DNA of 64,000 nt, from contig NZ_VSSP01000004.1 of NCBI RefSeq assembly GCF_008312895.1, positions 186,001 to 250,000 of the forward strand. Reading direction: 5' to 3'. A program made the position numbers and the translations under genes. This stretch comes from Luteimonas suaedae. Lineage in GTDB: Bacteria; Pseudomonadota; Gammaproteobacteria; Xanthomonadales; Xanthomonadaceae. Positions 55,500 to 63,880 of the stretch are shown piece by piece (position 1 is the first letter of the stretch; every line of letters starts with the position of its first letter). Below the pieces are notes generated by a model, which had not been told where the DNA came from, did no database searches, and saw nothing but the letters and a program-made list of their open reading frames with translations.

Positions 55500-58256
55500 T
55501 CACGCCCGCAGGGGCTGACGGCAGAGTTGCGCCAGTTGCGGCAGGCACGATCCGCAGACCGTGCCGCAGCCCAGGCGCTGCTTGAGTTCGGTGACCCCGG
55601 CGCCCTGGGTCACCTGTGTGCGGATCGCCGATGCCTTCACCTGCATGCAGGTGCAGACCACCGCGTCGCGGACGGCGCCGTCCCCGGAGTGCGCGAACAC
55701 CGCCAGTCGCGGCCCGTTCCATGCGCGCGCGGACAAGGCGATCTCCAGCAGGGATTCGCTGGCGGGATCGCGTCGCGCATCGGTCAGCAGCAGCCCGTCG
55801 ATGCGGCTGTCGGCCGCCTCTCCGCGCCAGCCGACGCGCTTGAGCAGGCCGCGTCGCGCATCGCGGTATTCCAGCGTGTCGCGACCGGGCGCCAGGCGCA
55901 GCGCTTCGACCAGCGTGTCCAGCCATTGTTCCGATGGCGCGGATTCGGCCGCGGCGCGCAACACCAGCCACGCAGGGCCGTCCGGCGCATCGGCGTCGGC
56001 ATGCAGCCCGATTGCGGCGAAACCGCAGGCCTTCAGCAGCGGCTGTACCGCGGCCTGCAACGCCAGCGCATCGCCGCGCCTGGCCGCCAGCAGGTGCCAG
56101 CCGAACTCGGCCTTCTCCACGCGCACGGCAGCGTGCTTGAGTTCCGGCTGCAGCGAACGCGCGTCCACCGCCGGCTGGCTGACTTCGTTGATGCCGCCGC
56201 TGGAGAGGAACTGCCCGCTCCAGTGCATCGCCGCGAATACGGTGCCGGAGTTCACCTCGTCCGACAGCTCCAGCGGCAGCACCAGTTCGCCGCGCTTGCT
56301 GATCACGCGCACCAGGGCGCCGGTGGCCAGGCCGCGTCGCGCGGCGTCCGCCGGCTGCATGCGCAGGCCCGGTTCCGGACTATGCGCGAGCAACCCGGGC
56401 ACGCGGCCGGTGCGGGTCATGCCATGCCACTGGTCGCGCAGGCGGCCGGTCAGCAGGCGCAGCGGAAAGCGCGCGGAGGTCGGCTCCGCCACCGGGCGAT
56501 AAGGCGTGACGTGGAAGCGCGCCTTGCCGTTGGCCGTGGCGAACACGCCGTCGCCGTAGCGGCGCGCCTGGCCTTCGCCGCCCGCGGGAAATGGCCATTG
56601 CTGCGGCCCGTCCGCTTCCAGGCGTGCATAGTCGAGCCCGCCGATATCCAGGTCGCGGCCGACGGTCAGGCGGCGGTGCTCATCGAAGATTTCGGTGGGT
56701 GCCTTGAACTCGAACATCGGTGCGACACCGGGCGGCGCCAGCCGCGCCTCGATGCGGCGCGCAATTTCATTGACGATCCACCAGTCCGGCCGCGCCTGCC
56801 CGGGCGCGGGCACCGCCTGCCGCACCCGCGAGATGCGCCGCTCGGAATTGGTCACCGTGCCTTCCTTCTCGCCCCAGGTGGCGGCCGGTAACAGCACGTC
56901 GGCATAGGGCACGGTGTCGGTGTTGCGGAAGGCTTCCTGCACGATCACGTACTCGGCCTGCTGCAGGGCCTCGCGCACCCGGCCGATGTCGGGCATCGAG
57001 TGCACGGGATTGGTGCAGGCGATCCATACCGCCTTGACCTTGCCGCTGTGCAGCGCTTCGAACAGCGGCACCGCCGACAGGCCCGGCGTGGGCGACAGCG
57101 TCTGTGCCGGTAGGCCCCACAGCTGCTCCACCTCGGCGCGGTGCTGCGCATCGCCGATCTCGCGGTGCGCCGCCAGCATGGTGGCCATGCCGCCGACCTC
57201 GCGCCCGCCCATCGCGTTGGGCTGGCCGGTCAGCGAAAACGGGCCGGCACCGGGCTTGCCGATCTGGCCGGTGGCCAGGTGCAGATGGATCAGCGCGAGG
57301 TTCTTGTCGGTGCCGTGCGCGGACTGGTTCAGGCCCATGCAGTACAGCGACAGCGCCGCCGGACTGCGGCCGAACCATTCGGCCGCCTGGATCAGGTCGG
57401 TGACGGGAACGCCGCACAGGTCGGCGGCCATGCGCGGCGTGTAGTCGCGCAGCAGCTGCTTGAGCTCGGCGAAGCCTTCGGTGTGGCGGGCGATGAATGT
57501 CTGGTCGATCAGGTCTTCCCAGACCAGGTGGTGCAGCATGCCGTTGAACAGCGCCACGTCGGTGCCCGGCTGAATCGCCAGGTGCAGATCGGCCATCGCC
57601 GCGGTGTCGGTGCGGCGCGGATCGACCACGATCCAGCGCACGGCCGGATCACGTTCGCGCGCCTCTTCCAGCCGGCGCAGCAGCACCGGATGCGCGTAGG
57701 CCAGATTGCTGCCGGCGAACAGCACCGTCTTGGCCAGTTCCAGGTCCTCGTAGCAGGTGGGCGGGCCGTCGGCGCCCAGCGCGAGCTTGTAGCCGGTCAC
57801 CGCGCTGGACATGCACAGGCGCGAATTGGTGTCGATGTTGTTGGTGCCGATTAGTCCCTTGGCCAGCTTGTTGAAGACGTAGTAGTCCTCGGTCAGCAGC
57901 TGTCCGGACACGTAGAACGCCACCGCATCCGGGCCGTGCTGTTGGACGATGCCGGCCAGCCGGTCGGCCACCGTGTCCAGCGCCACCGCCCAGTCGACGG
58001 GTTGCCGCGGCGCATGGCGCAGGCGCCGCAGTTCCGGACGCGTCAGGCGACCGGTCGCGTCGGCGCAGGTCTGCGGAAGATTGCGGCCCTTGCTGCACAG
58101 GCGTCCATAGTTGGCGGGGTGTTCCGGGTCGCCTTCGACGCCGACGATACGGCTGCCGGCCGCATGGTGCTCGGCGTCGACCAGGACGCCGCAACCGACG
58201 CCGCAGTAGCAGCAGACCGAGCGCGTTCGGGTCCGATGCGTCGGCGTGCCGTCCAT
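55500..58256 (-). CDS. nasA: Assimilatory nitrate reductase catalytic subunit
   Basis: A 918-residue molybdopterin (bis-MGD) enzyme that reduces nitrate to nitrite in the cytoplasm. The N-terminal 4Fe-4S site is SVCCYCGVGCGVLVD. The core has LYCMGLNQSAHGTDKNLALI and SLTGQPNAMGGREVGGMATM. A C-terminal BFD-type 2Fe-2S domain ends it (VVCTCMQVKASAIRTQV and GCGTVCGSCLPQL). No flavin domain is fused, so electrons come from a separate donor. Its start overlaps the nirD stop by one base (58256). Third step gene of the operon. Confidence 0.95.
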   Translation of the reverse strand: MDGTPTHRTRTRSVCCYCGVGCGVLVDAEHHAAGSRIVGVEGDPEHPANYGRLCSKGRNLPQTCADATGRLTRPELRRLRHAPRQPVDWAVALDTVADRLAGIVQQHGPDAVAFYVSGQLLTEDYYVFNKLAKGLIGTNNIDTNSRLCMSSAVTGYKLALGADGPPTCYEDLELAKTVLFAGSNLAYAHPVLLRRLEEARERDPAVRWIVVDPRRTDTAAMADLHLAIQPGTDVALFNGMLHHLVWEDLIDQTFIARHTEGFAELKQLLRDYTPRMAADLCGVPVTDLIQAAEWFGRSPAALSLYCMGLNQSAHGTDKNLALIHLHLATGQIGKPGAGPFSLTGQPNAMGGREVGGMATMLAAHREIGDAQHRAEVEQLWGLPAQTLSPTPGLSAVPLFEALHSGKVKAVWIACTNPVHSMPDIGRVREALQQAEYVIVQEAFRNTDTVPYADVLLPAATWGEKEGTVTNSERRISRVRQAVPAPGQARPDWWIVNEIARRIEARLAPPGVAPMFEFKAPTEIFDEHRRLTVGRDLDIGGLDYARLEADGPQQWPFPAGGEGQARRYGDGVFATANGKARFHVTPYRPVAEPTSARFPLRLLTGRLRDQWHGMTRTGRVPGLLAHSPEPGLRMQPADAARRGLATGALVRVISKRGELVLPLELSDEVNSGTVFAAMHWSGQFLSSGGINEVSQPAVDARSLQPELKHAAVRVEKAEFGWHLLAARRGDALALQAAVQPLLKACGFAAIGLHADADAPDGPAWLVLRAAAESAPSEQWLDTLVEALRLAPGRDTLEYRDARRGLLKRVGWRGEAADSRIDGLLLTDARRDPASESLLEIALSARAWNGPRLAVFAHSGDGAVRDAVVCTCMQVKASAIRTQVTQGAGVTELKQRLGCGTVCGSCLPQLAQLCRQPLRA

Positions 58257-58705
58257 CAGTCGCGGTCCCGTTCGGCCGTTGTAGGAGCGGCTTCAGCCGC
58301 GACCACGGACTCCGGGCGCTCAGTAGGTTGCCGGTCGCGGCTGAAGCCGCTCCTACAATCGTCGTGTGGTTGCTCCTCCAGCGACAACCAGATTTCGCCC
58401 GCTTCCACACGCGCGGGAAACGTCCGCGCGCAGCCCACGTCCGGCGCGCAGGCTTCGCCGGTCGCCAGGCCGATGTTCCAGCCGTGCAGCGGGCAGGTCA
58501 CCGTTTCACCGGCGACGATGCCCTGCGACAACGGTCCGCCCTTGTGCGGGCAACGGTCCAGCACCGCAAACACCTGGTCGGTGGCGGTGCGGAACAGGGC
58601 GATATCGTCCCGGCCCGCACGCGCCAGCACCCGCGCGCCGAGCGCCGGGATGTCCTCCAGCCGGCAGATGCGCACCCAGGTGGCTGGTTCGACGACGGCG
58701 CTCAT
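58256..58705 (-). CDS. nirD: Nitrite reductase small subunit
   Basis: A 149-residue NirD that works with NirB in reducing nitrite to ammonium. The Rieske-like fold keeps both Cys/His pairs (RCPHKGGPLSQGIVAGETVT, CPLHGWNIGLATGEAC). The fold ends near residue 112 (EEQP). The remaining ~37 residues (DDCRSGFSRDRQPTERPESV and on to AEAAPTTAERDRD) are translated from a GTAG palindrome pair (58281-58356). NirD homologues usually lack such a tail. It begins one base after the nirB stop (TGAGATG). Confidence 0.94.
   Translation of the reverse strand: MSAVVEPATWVRICRLEDIPALGARVLARAGRDDIALFRTATDQVFAVLDRCPHKGGPLSQGIVAGETVTCPLHGWNIGLATGEACAPDVGCARTFPARVEAGEIWLSLEEQPHDDCRSGFSRDRQPTERPESVVAAEAAPTTAERDRD
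58281..58356. repeat. GTAG-type REP pair inside nirD
   Basis: GTAGGAGCGGCTTCAGCCGC-GACC at the left and GGTCGCGGCTGAAGCCGC-TCCTAC at the right form an inverted pair of SMAG-like palindromes. The pair is in frame and encodes the NirD tail. Confidence 0.95.
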
Positions 58706-58706
58706 C

Positions 58707-61163
58707 TCAGCCCTCCACTTCGACGGGAATGCGCTTGTCCAGGCGCAGCGGCTGGTACTCGCGCGGCTTCTCGCCGGCGATGCGCGCTGCCCACGGATCG
58801 GGCAGGCCTTCCAGCGCGAACAGCAGCCGCTCGTACAGGGCGCGGCGGTTGTCGGCGTCCTCGATCACGCGCCGATGGATGTAGTCCATGCCCACGCGCG
58901 CGATGTAGTGCACGGTGCGATCGAGGTAATACGCCTCCTCGCGGTACAGCTGCAGGAAGGCGCCGGTGGTTTCCTTCACCTCGTCGGCGGTCTTCACCTT
59001 GACCAGGAACCTGGCCACCTCGGTCTTGATGCCGCCGTTGCCGCCGATGTGAATTTCCCAGCCCGAATCCACCGCGATGATGCCGACGTCCTTGATGCCG
59101 GACTCGGCGCAGTTGCGCGGGCAGCCGGACACTGCCAGCTTGACCTTGTGCGGGCTCCACATGTTGGCGAGCATGGTTTCCAGCTCGATGCCCATCTGCG
59201 TGCTGTTCTGCGTGCCGAAGCGGCAGAACTCGCTGCCGACGCAGGTCTTCACCGTGCGGATCGACTTGCCGTAGGCATGCCCGGACTTCATGCCGAGATC
59301 CTTCCAGACATCGACCAGGTCTTCCTTCTTCACCCCCAGCAGGTCGATGCGCTGGCCGCCGGTCACCTTGACCATCGGCACCGCGTACTTGTCGGCGACA
59401 TCGGCGATGCGGCGCAGCTCGCCGGCATTGGTCACGCCGCCCTTCATCTGCGGGATCACCGAGAACGTGCCGTCCTTCTGAATGTTGGCGTGGGCGCGCT
59501 CGTTGATGAAGCGCGACTGCGGATCGTCCACCGCTTCCCGCGGCCAGGTCGAGATCAGGTAGTAGTTGATCGCCGGCCGGCAGGTGGCGCAGCCGTTGGG
59601 GCTGCGCCATTCCAGGAAGGCGTACACCGCTGCGTGGGTGAGCAGCTTGTGCTCACGGATCGCCTGCCGCACCTCGCCGTGGCCGTGGTCGGTGCAGCCG
59701 CAGACTGCCTTGGTCTTGGGCGTTTCCTGGAAGTTGGAGCCCAGGCAGTTCATCAGGATCTGCTCGACCAGGCCGGTGCACGAGCCGCAGGAACTCGAGG
59801 CCTTGGTGTGCTTCCTGACGTCGTCGACGGTGGACAGGCCCTGCTCGTTGATCGCCTTGACGATCGTGCCCTTGCACACGCCGTTGCAGCCGCAGACCTC
59901 GTCGCCGTCGCCCATCGCGGCGGCGCGGTCCTGGCCGGCGGTGCCGGCATCGCCGAGCGCTTTCTCGCCGAACATCAGCTGGTCGCGGCAGTCCTCGACC
60001 CGGCTGCCGTCCTTGAGCAGCTTGAAGTACCAGCCGCCGTCGCCGGTATCGCCGTACAGGCAGGCGCCGATCAGCTTGTCGTCCTTGATCACCAGTTTCT
60101 TGTAGACGCCGCCGGCCGGGTCCGACAGTACGATCTCCTCGCTGCCGTCGCCGCCCATGAAGTCGCCGGCGGAGAACAGGTCGATGCCGGTGACCTTCAG
60201 CTTGGTCGACGCTACCGAGCCGCCGTAGATGCCGATGCCGTAGCAGGCCAGGTGGTTGGCGCAGATCCGCGCCTGTTCGAACAGCGGCGCGACCAGGCCG
60301 TAGGCGATGCCGCGATGGCTGGCGCATTCGCCGACCGCGTACACGCGCGGATCGTAGGTCTGCAGCGTGTCGCTGACCACGATGCCGCGGGTGCAATGGA
60401 TGCCCGCTGCCTGCGCCAGCTGCGTGTTGGGGCGGATGCCGGCCGCCATCACCACCAGGTCGGCCGGCACCTCGCTGCCGTCGGAGAACTTCACCGCCGT
60501 CACTTCGCCGTGTTCGTTGCCCAGCAGCTCGGTGGTGGAGGTATTGAGGCGGAACTTCAGGCCGCGATCGCTGAGCGATTTCTCCAGCAGCTGCCCGGCC
60601 ACCGGATCCAGCTGGCGCTCCAGCAGCCAACCGGCCAGATGCACCACGGTCACGTCCATGCCGCGCAGCTTCAGGCCGTTGGCCGCTTCCAGTCCCAGCA
60701 GGCCGCCACCGATCACCACCGCATGCCGTTTCACCTTGGCGGTCTCGATCATGGTGCGGGTGTCGTGCAGGTCGCGATAGCCGATGACGCCCTTCAGGTC
60801 CTTGCCGGGTACCGGCAGGATGATCGGCAACGAGCCGGTGGCCAGCAGCAGGCGGTCGTACTCGGCCTCGGTGCCGTCGGCCGCGATCACCCGCCGCTGC
60901 ACGCGATCGATCTTCACCACTTCCTTGCCCAGGTGCAGGTGGATGCCGTGTTCGGCGTACCAGTCCAGCGGGTTGAGCACGATGTCGTCGAAGTCCTGTT
61001 CGCCGGCCAGCACCGGCGACAGCAGGATGCGGTTGTAGTTGGGATGCGGCTCGGCGCCGAACACGGTGATGTCGTACATGTCCGGCGCCAGCTTCAGCAG
61101 TTCTTCCAGCGTGCGGATGCCCGCCATGCCGTTGCCGATGACGACCAGTCTTGGCTTTTTCAT
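58707..61163 (-). CDS. nirB: Nitrite reductase large subunit
   Basis: An 818-residue siroheme enzyme that reduces nitrite to ammonium with NAD(P)H. An FAD/NAD domain starts PRLVVIGNGMAGIRTLEELL; a BFD-type 2Fe-2S cluster follows (CGCNGVCKGTIVKAINEQG, CGSCTGLVEQIL) and a second cysteine set (VCGCTDHGHGE, NGCATCRPAINYYL). The sulfite/nitrite reductase domain has CVGSEFCRFGTQNSTQMGIE and SGCPRNCAESGIKDVGIIAV for the 4Fe-4S/siroheme site. It follows narK by 22 bases and nirD one base later. Confidence 0.96.
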   Translation of the reverse strand: MKKPRLVVIGNGMAGIRTLEELLKLAPDMYDITVFGAEPHPNYNRILLSPVLAGEQDFDDIVLNPLDWYAEHGIHLHLGKEVVKIDRVQRRVIAADGTEAEYDRLLLATGSLPIILPVPGKDLKGVIGYRDLHDTRTMIETAKVKRHAVVIGGGLLGLEAANGLKLRGMDVTVVHLAGWLLERQLDPVAGQLLEKSLSDRGLKFRLNTSTTELLGNEHGEVTAVKFSDGSEVPADLVVMAAGIRPNTQLAQAAGIHCTRGIVVSDTLQTYDPRVYAVGECASHRGIAYGLVAPLFEQARICANHLACYGIGIYGGSVASTKLKVTGIDLFSAGDFMGGDGSEEIVLSDPAGGVYKKLVIKDDKLIGACLYGDTGDGGWYFKLLKDGSRVEDCRDQLMFGEKALGDAGTAGQDRAAAMGDGDEVCGCNGVCKGTIVKAINEQGLSTVDDVRKHTKASSSCGSCTGLVEQILMNCLGSNFQETPKTKAVCGCTDHGHGEVRQAIREHKLLTHAAVYAFLEWRSPNGCATCRPAINYYLISTWPREAVDDPQSRFINERAHANIQKDGTFSVIPQMKGGVTNAGELRRIADVADKYAVPMVKVTGGQRIDLLGVKKEDLVDVWKDLGMKSGHAYGKSIRTVKTCVGSEFCRFGTQNSTQMGIELETMLANMWSPHKVKLAVSGCPRNCAESGIKDVGIIAVDSGWEIHIGGNGGIKTEVARFLVKVKTADEVKETTGAFLQLYREEAYYLDRTVHYIARVGMDYIHRRVIEDADNRRALYERLLFALEGLPDPWAARIAGEKPREYQPLRLDKRIPVEVEG

Positions 61164-61185
61164 TCGCTTGCTGCTCCAGGCAGGT

Positions 61186-62394
61186 TCAGACGCGCGCGGC
61201 GCTGGCGGCCGCCCACCGGTTGCGCCACTGGTGCTTGATGCCGGACAGGAATCCCCAGGCCAGCAGCGCGATGCCGGCGAACAGCCACAGGCCGATCGCA
61301 TAACTGCCGGTGTGCTGCTTCACCACGCCCATGCCGGCCGCCAGCAGGAAGCCGCCGATGCCGCCGGCCATGCCGATCAGTCCCGTCATCAGGCCGATGT
61401 CGGTACCGAAGCGTTGCGGCACCAGCTGGAATACCGCACCGTTGCCGGCGCCCAGACACAGCAGCGTGAGCACGAACAGCGCCACCGTCGCCACCGATCC
61501 GCCGATGCCGAAACCGGCCGTCGCCACCAGCACCGTCACCGCCAGATATACCGCGAGCAGGGTGCGGGTCCCGCCGATGCGGTCGGCGATCACGCCGCCG
61601 ATCGGGCGCATCACCGAACCGGCCAGCACGCAGGCCGCGGTGGCCCAGCCGGCGATCTTGGGATCGAAGTCGAACTGGTCGTGGAAATAGCCGGGCAACG
61701 CGCTGGCGAAACCGGCGAAACCGCCGAAGGTGATCGCGTAGAAGAACATGAACCACCAGGAGTCGCGGTTGCCCACCAGCACGCGCCCGTAGTCGGACAG
61801 ATGCTTGCGCGGCACCGTCACCGGCGCGTCCTTGGCGAAGGCCGCGAATACCAGCAGCGTGAGCACCAGCGGGATGCAGGCCAGGCCGAACACCGCCTGG
61901 TAGCCGAACGCCATCGCCAGCACCGGCGCGAACAGCGCGGCGAACACCGTGCCCGAGTTGCCGGCGCCCGCGATCCCCATCGCCGTGCCCTGGTGCTCGG
62001 GCGGATACCAGCGCGAGGCCAGCGGCAGCGCCACCGCGAACGAGGCGCCCGCCACGCCCAGCATCATGCCCAGCAGCAGGACCTGCGCATAGCTGTGCAC
62101 GCCCAGCCGCCAGGCCACCAGCAGCGCCGCGATCACCAGCGCCTGCGCCAGCAGGCCGGTGCGCCTGGCGCCGATGCGGTCGGCCAGCATGCCCAGGAAC
62201 AGGCGCAGCACTGCGCCGCAGAGGATCGGCACGGCCACCATCATCGCCCGCTGCTGCGTGTCCAGTTGCAGGACCGCGGCCAGCTGCACCTGCATCGGAC
62301 CCAGCAGGTACCACACCATGAAACTCAGATCGAAATACAGAAACGCCGACAACAGCGTGGGCGTGTGTCCGGCCCGCCAGAACGATCGGTTCAT
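61186..62394 (-). CDS. narK: Nitrate/nitrite MFS transporter
   Basis: A 402-residue, 12-helix member of the NarK/NRT2 nitrate-nitrite porter family. Characteristic segments are LYFDLSFMVWYLLGPMQVQL, GMLADRIGARRTGLLAQALV, MGIAGAGNSGTVFAALFAPV (the glycine-rich nitrate signature) and YAITFGGFAGFASALPGYFH. It imports nitrate for the enzymes encoded behind it. The ATG at 62394 begins MNRSFWRAGHTPTLLSAFLY. It is the first gene of the operon and is preceded by a regulated leader. Confidence 0.95.
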   Translation of the reverse strand: MNRSFWRAGHTPTLLSAFLYFDLSFMVWYLLGPMQVQLAAVLQLDTQQRAMMVAVPILCGAVLRLFLGMLADRIGARRTGLLAQALVIAALLVAWRLGVHSYAQVLLLGMMLGVAGASFAVALPLASRWYPPEHQGTAMGIAGAGNSGTVFAALFAPVLAMAFGYQAVFGLACIPLVLTLLVFAAFAKDAPVTVPRKHLSDYGRVLVGNRDSWWFMFFYAITFGGFAGFASALPGYFHDQFDFDPKIAGWATAACVLAGSVMRPIGGVIADRIGGTRTLLAVYLAVTVLVATAGFGIGGSVATVALFVLTLLCLGAGNGAVFQLVPQRFGTDIGLMTGLIGMAGGIGGFLLAAGMGVVKQHTGSYAIGLWLFAGIALLAWGFLSGIKHQWRNRWAAASAARV

Positions 62395-62474
62395 CCGCGC
62401 AATCTCCAAACGTGGGGCGCCTGCGCATGCCTTCCGATGGCCTGTCACGGCGGTGTTGGGGGGAGAGAAACGCG

Positions 62475-62511
62475 AACGGCGTCCTCCGGTTCGCACCGCG
62501 AAGACGCCGTT
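62475..62511 (-). terminator. Leader terminator of the nitrate operon
   Basis: On the minus strand AACGGCGTC pairs with GACGCCGTT around an inner CGGT/ACCG hairpin, followed by a short T-rich run (CGCGTTTCTC). It lies between P2 and narK and is the likely attenuation point. Confidence 0.7.
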
Positions 62512-62524
62512 GTCTTGGTAAGCG

Positions 62525-62538
62525 GGCCGCCGTTGGCC
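62525..62538 (-). promoter_or_regulatory. ANTAR hexaloop hairpin P2
   Basis: GGCC-AACGGC-GGCC: a 4-bp perfect stem closing a hexaloop with A1 and G4, extended by further G-C pairs with one bulge. It lies about 24 bases downstream of P1. Confidence 0.75.
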
Positions 62539-62562
62539 GCGCTACGGAATTCGGGTTGTGGC

Positions 62563-62580
62563 GGGCACGCCGTTGCGCCC
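62563..62580 (-). promoter_or_regulatory. ANTAR hexaloop hairpin P1
   Basis: GGGCGC-AACGGC-GTGCCC: a 6-bp stem with one wobble pair and the hexaloop AACGGC, starting about five bases after the predicted transcription start. Confidence 0.78.
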
Positions 62581-62594
62581 ACGTAGAGTTACAA

Positions 62595-62612
62595 AGCAAT
62601 CCGCGTGCCAAT
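62595..62612 (-). promoter_or_regulatory. Predicted sigma54 promoter of the nitrate operon
   Basis: The minus strand reads TTGGCACG-CGGA-TTGCT, a full match to the -24/-12 consensus TGGCACG-N4-TTGC. It places transcription start near 62584, directly before hairpin P1. Confidence 0.88.
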
Positions 62613-62718
62613 TGCCGGCTGCGCCGGCCGCACCGATGCATTCGCAAGCAATTCAATCGCTTGAGCGTGGATTGTCGGGTGGCCGCCGAACACGGGCGTC
62701 GGCTTGCCGGCTTCGCAC

Positions 62719-62735
62719 TGCACCATCGGAGTGCT
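62719..62735. promoter_or_regulatory. NtrC-type enhancer site 2
   Basis: TGCAC-CATCGG-AGTGCT contains GCAC-N7-GTGC, the NtrC half-site spacing. The centre is 21 bp from site 1 and about 130 bp upstream of the sigma54 promoter. Confidence 0.72.
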
Positions 62736-62737
62736 TC

Positions 62738-62758
62738 GATGCACTGTTGTTGTGCATC
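62738..62758. promoter_or_regulatory. NtrC-type enhancer site 1
   Basis: GATGCAC-TGTTGTT-GTGCATC is a perfect inverted repeat with GCAC-N7-GTGC spacing, about 150 bp upstream of the sigma54 promoter and two helical turns from site 2. Confidence 0.78.
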
Positions 62759-62809
62759 GCATCATTCACCCATGCGGCATGGCTCGCCCCCGCGTATTCG
62801 TATCGCCGG

Positions 62810-63880
62810 CTACTCCCAGCGAGAACCGTCGAACAGGGTGCTCTGCCGCGTATCGCGGGTCGGGACCGGCACGCCCAGCTGTTCCGCCGCTTGTCGATAG
62901 GTGTCGACGCGGCGGACATTGCCCAACAGGATCGCGTCGGCCTCCGGGCTGGCGGCCGGCAACCAGCCCCAACGGCGGAACTGGTGCAGGAACCAGCGGC
63001 CATCCGAGCGCCACGGGAAATTGACCTGTCCGTCGGCATGAAAGCGCAGCCGTTGCGCCGGATCGTCGATGTCCGAAGGCAGCAGGCTGGCCGCGATGCG
63101 CTCGGCCGGCAGGCCGATCACCTCCGGATCGGCCAGCCAGTCCACCGCCTGCCGCCGGTTCTCCGGCACGTCCAGCCAACGGCAGGCCTCCAGTACGGCG
63201 GCGGTCAGGGCGACCGCCGTCTCCGGCTGCAGGGCCGCAAACGCGCGACGACAGGCCAGCACCTTCTCCGGATGTCCCGGCCAGAGCTGCCCGCTGCGGA
63301 TCACGCGTGCGCCGGCCCCCAGCGCTTCGGCCTGCGCGGCCCATGGTTCGCCTGCGCAATAGCCGTCCAGTTCGCCGCGTGCCAGAGCCGCCGGCATCTG
63401 CGGCGGCGACAGGGTCACGCCGCGGATGGCGGCCATCGGATCCACGCCCTGTGCGGCCAGCCAGCAGTACAGCCACATCGCGTGGGTGCCGGTGGGGAAG
63501 GTCTGCGCCAGGATCGGAGGTCGCGGCAGCGCCGCCAGCAGTTCGCGCAGGGGCAGCCCCTGTTCCAGTCCCCGCGCCAGCGGCGGCGACAGCACGATGG
63601 CCTGGCCGTTCTGGTTGAGGGTGAGCAGGATGGCCAGCCCGGCCTGCGGGCCGCCGATGCCGGTCTCGACGCCGTAGACCAGTCCGGCCAGGGCATGCAC
63701 CGCGTCCAGTTCTCCCGACAGCAGCTTGTCGCGGATCGCCGCCCAGGAGGCCTGCCGCCGCAACCGCAGCCGCAGGCCGTGCTTGCTGTCCAGGCCCAGG
63801 CGCACGGCCGCGACCAGCGGCGCGCAATCGATCAGGGGCATGTAGCCCAGCTGCAGGGTTCGGACGTTGTCGTTATGCAT
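62810..63880 (-). CDS. nasS: NasS-like nitrate sensor (NrtA-type binding protein without signal peptide)
   Basis: A 356-residue protein of the nitrate/taurine solute-binding family. It opens LQLGYMPLIDCAPLVAAVRL and has FPTGTHAMWLYCWLAAQGVD and the nitrate-type segment GYCAGEPWAAQAEALGAGAR. It lacks a signal peptide, so it should be cytoplasmic like NasS, which holds the ANTAR antiterminator NasT inactive until nitrate binds. The ATG at 63880 follows GAGGG by four bases. The two ANTAR hairpins in the downstream nitrate leader fit this role. The partner nasT is not visible in the window. Confidence 0.85.
   Translation of the reverse strand: MHNDNVRTLQLGYMPLIDCAPLVAAVRLGLDSKHGLRLRLRRQASWAAIRDKLLSGELDAVHALAGLVYGVETGIGGPQAGLAILLTLNQNGQAIVLSPPLARGLEQGLPLRELLAALPRPPILAQTFPTGTHAMWLYCWLAAQGVDPMAAIRGVTLSPPQMPAALARGELDGYCAGEPWAAQAEALGAGARVIRSGQLWPGHPEKVLACRRAFAALQPETAVALTAAVLEACRWLDVPENRRQAVDWLADPEVIGLPAERIAASLLPSDIDDPAQRLRFHADGQVNFPWRSDGRWFLHQFRRWGWLPAASPEADAILLGNVRRVDTYRQAAEQLGVPVPTRDTRQSTLFDGSRWE

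Larger units (their letters stand above)
62395..62584 (-). ncRNA. Predicted 5' leader RNA of the nitrate operon with ANTAR targets
   Basis: The segment between the predicted sigma54 start site (about 62584) and narK contains, in transcript order, hairpin P1, hairpin P2 and a terminator hairpin. P1 and P2 both end in the hexaloop AACGGC, with A at loop position 1 and G at position 4, the known recognition pattern of ANTAR-domain antiterminators such as NasR and NasT. The mechanism (antiterminator binding stops terminator formation) is known for the family; its use here is inferred. Confidence 0.78.

Noticed and set aside
57936-61238. An 1100-codon open frame on the plus strand
   Set aside because: It is antisense to nasA, nirD and nirB, whose motifs are unambiguous; long antisense frames are normal at this GC content.
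62730-62745. AGTGC-ATCGAA-GCACT hairpin with a hexaloop carrying A1 and G4, at first sight an ANTAR target
   Set aside because: It lies upstream of the predicted sigma54 start site, so it would not be transcribed, and it is made of the inner halves of the two NtrC-type sites.
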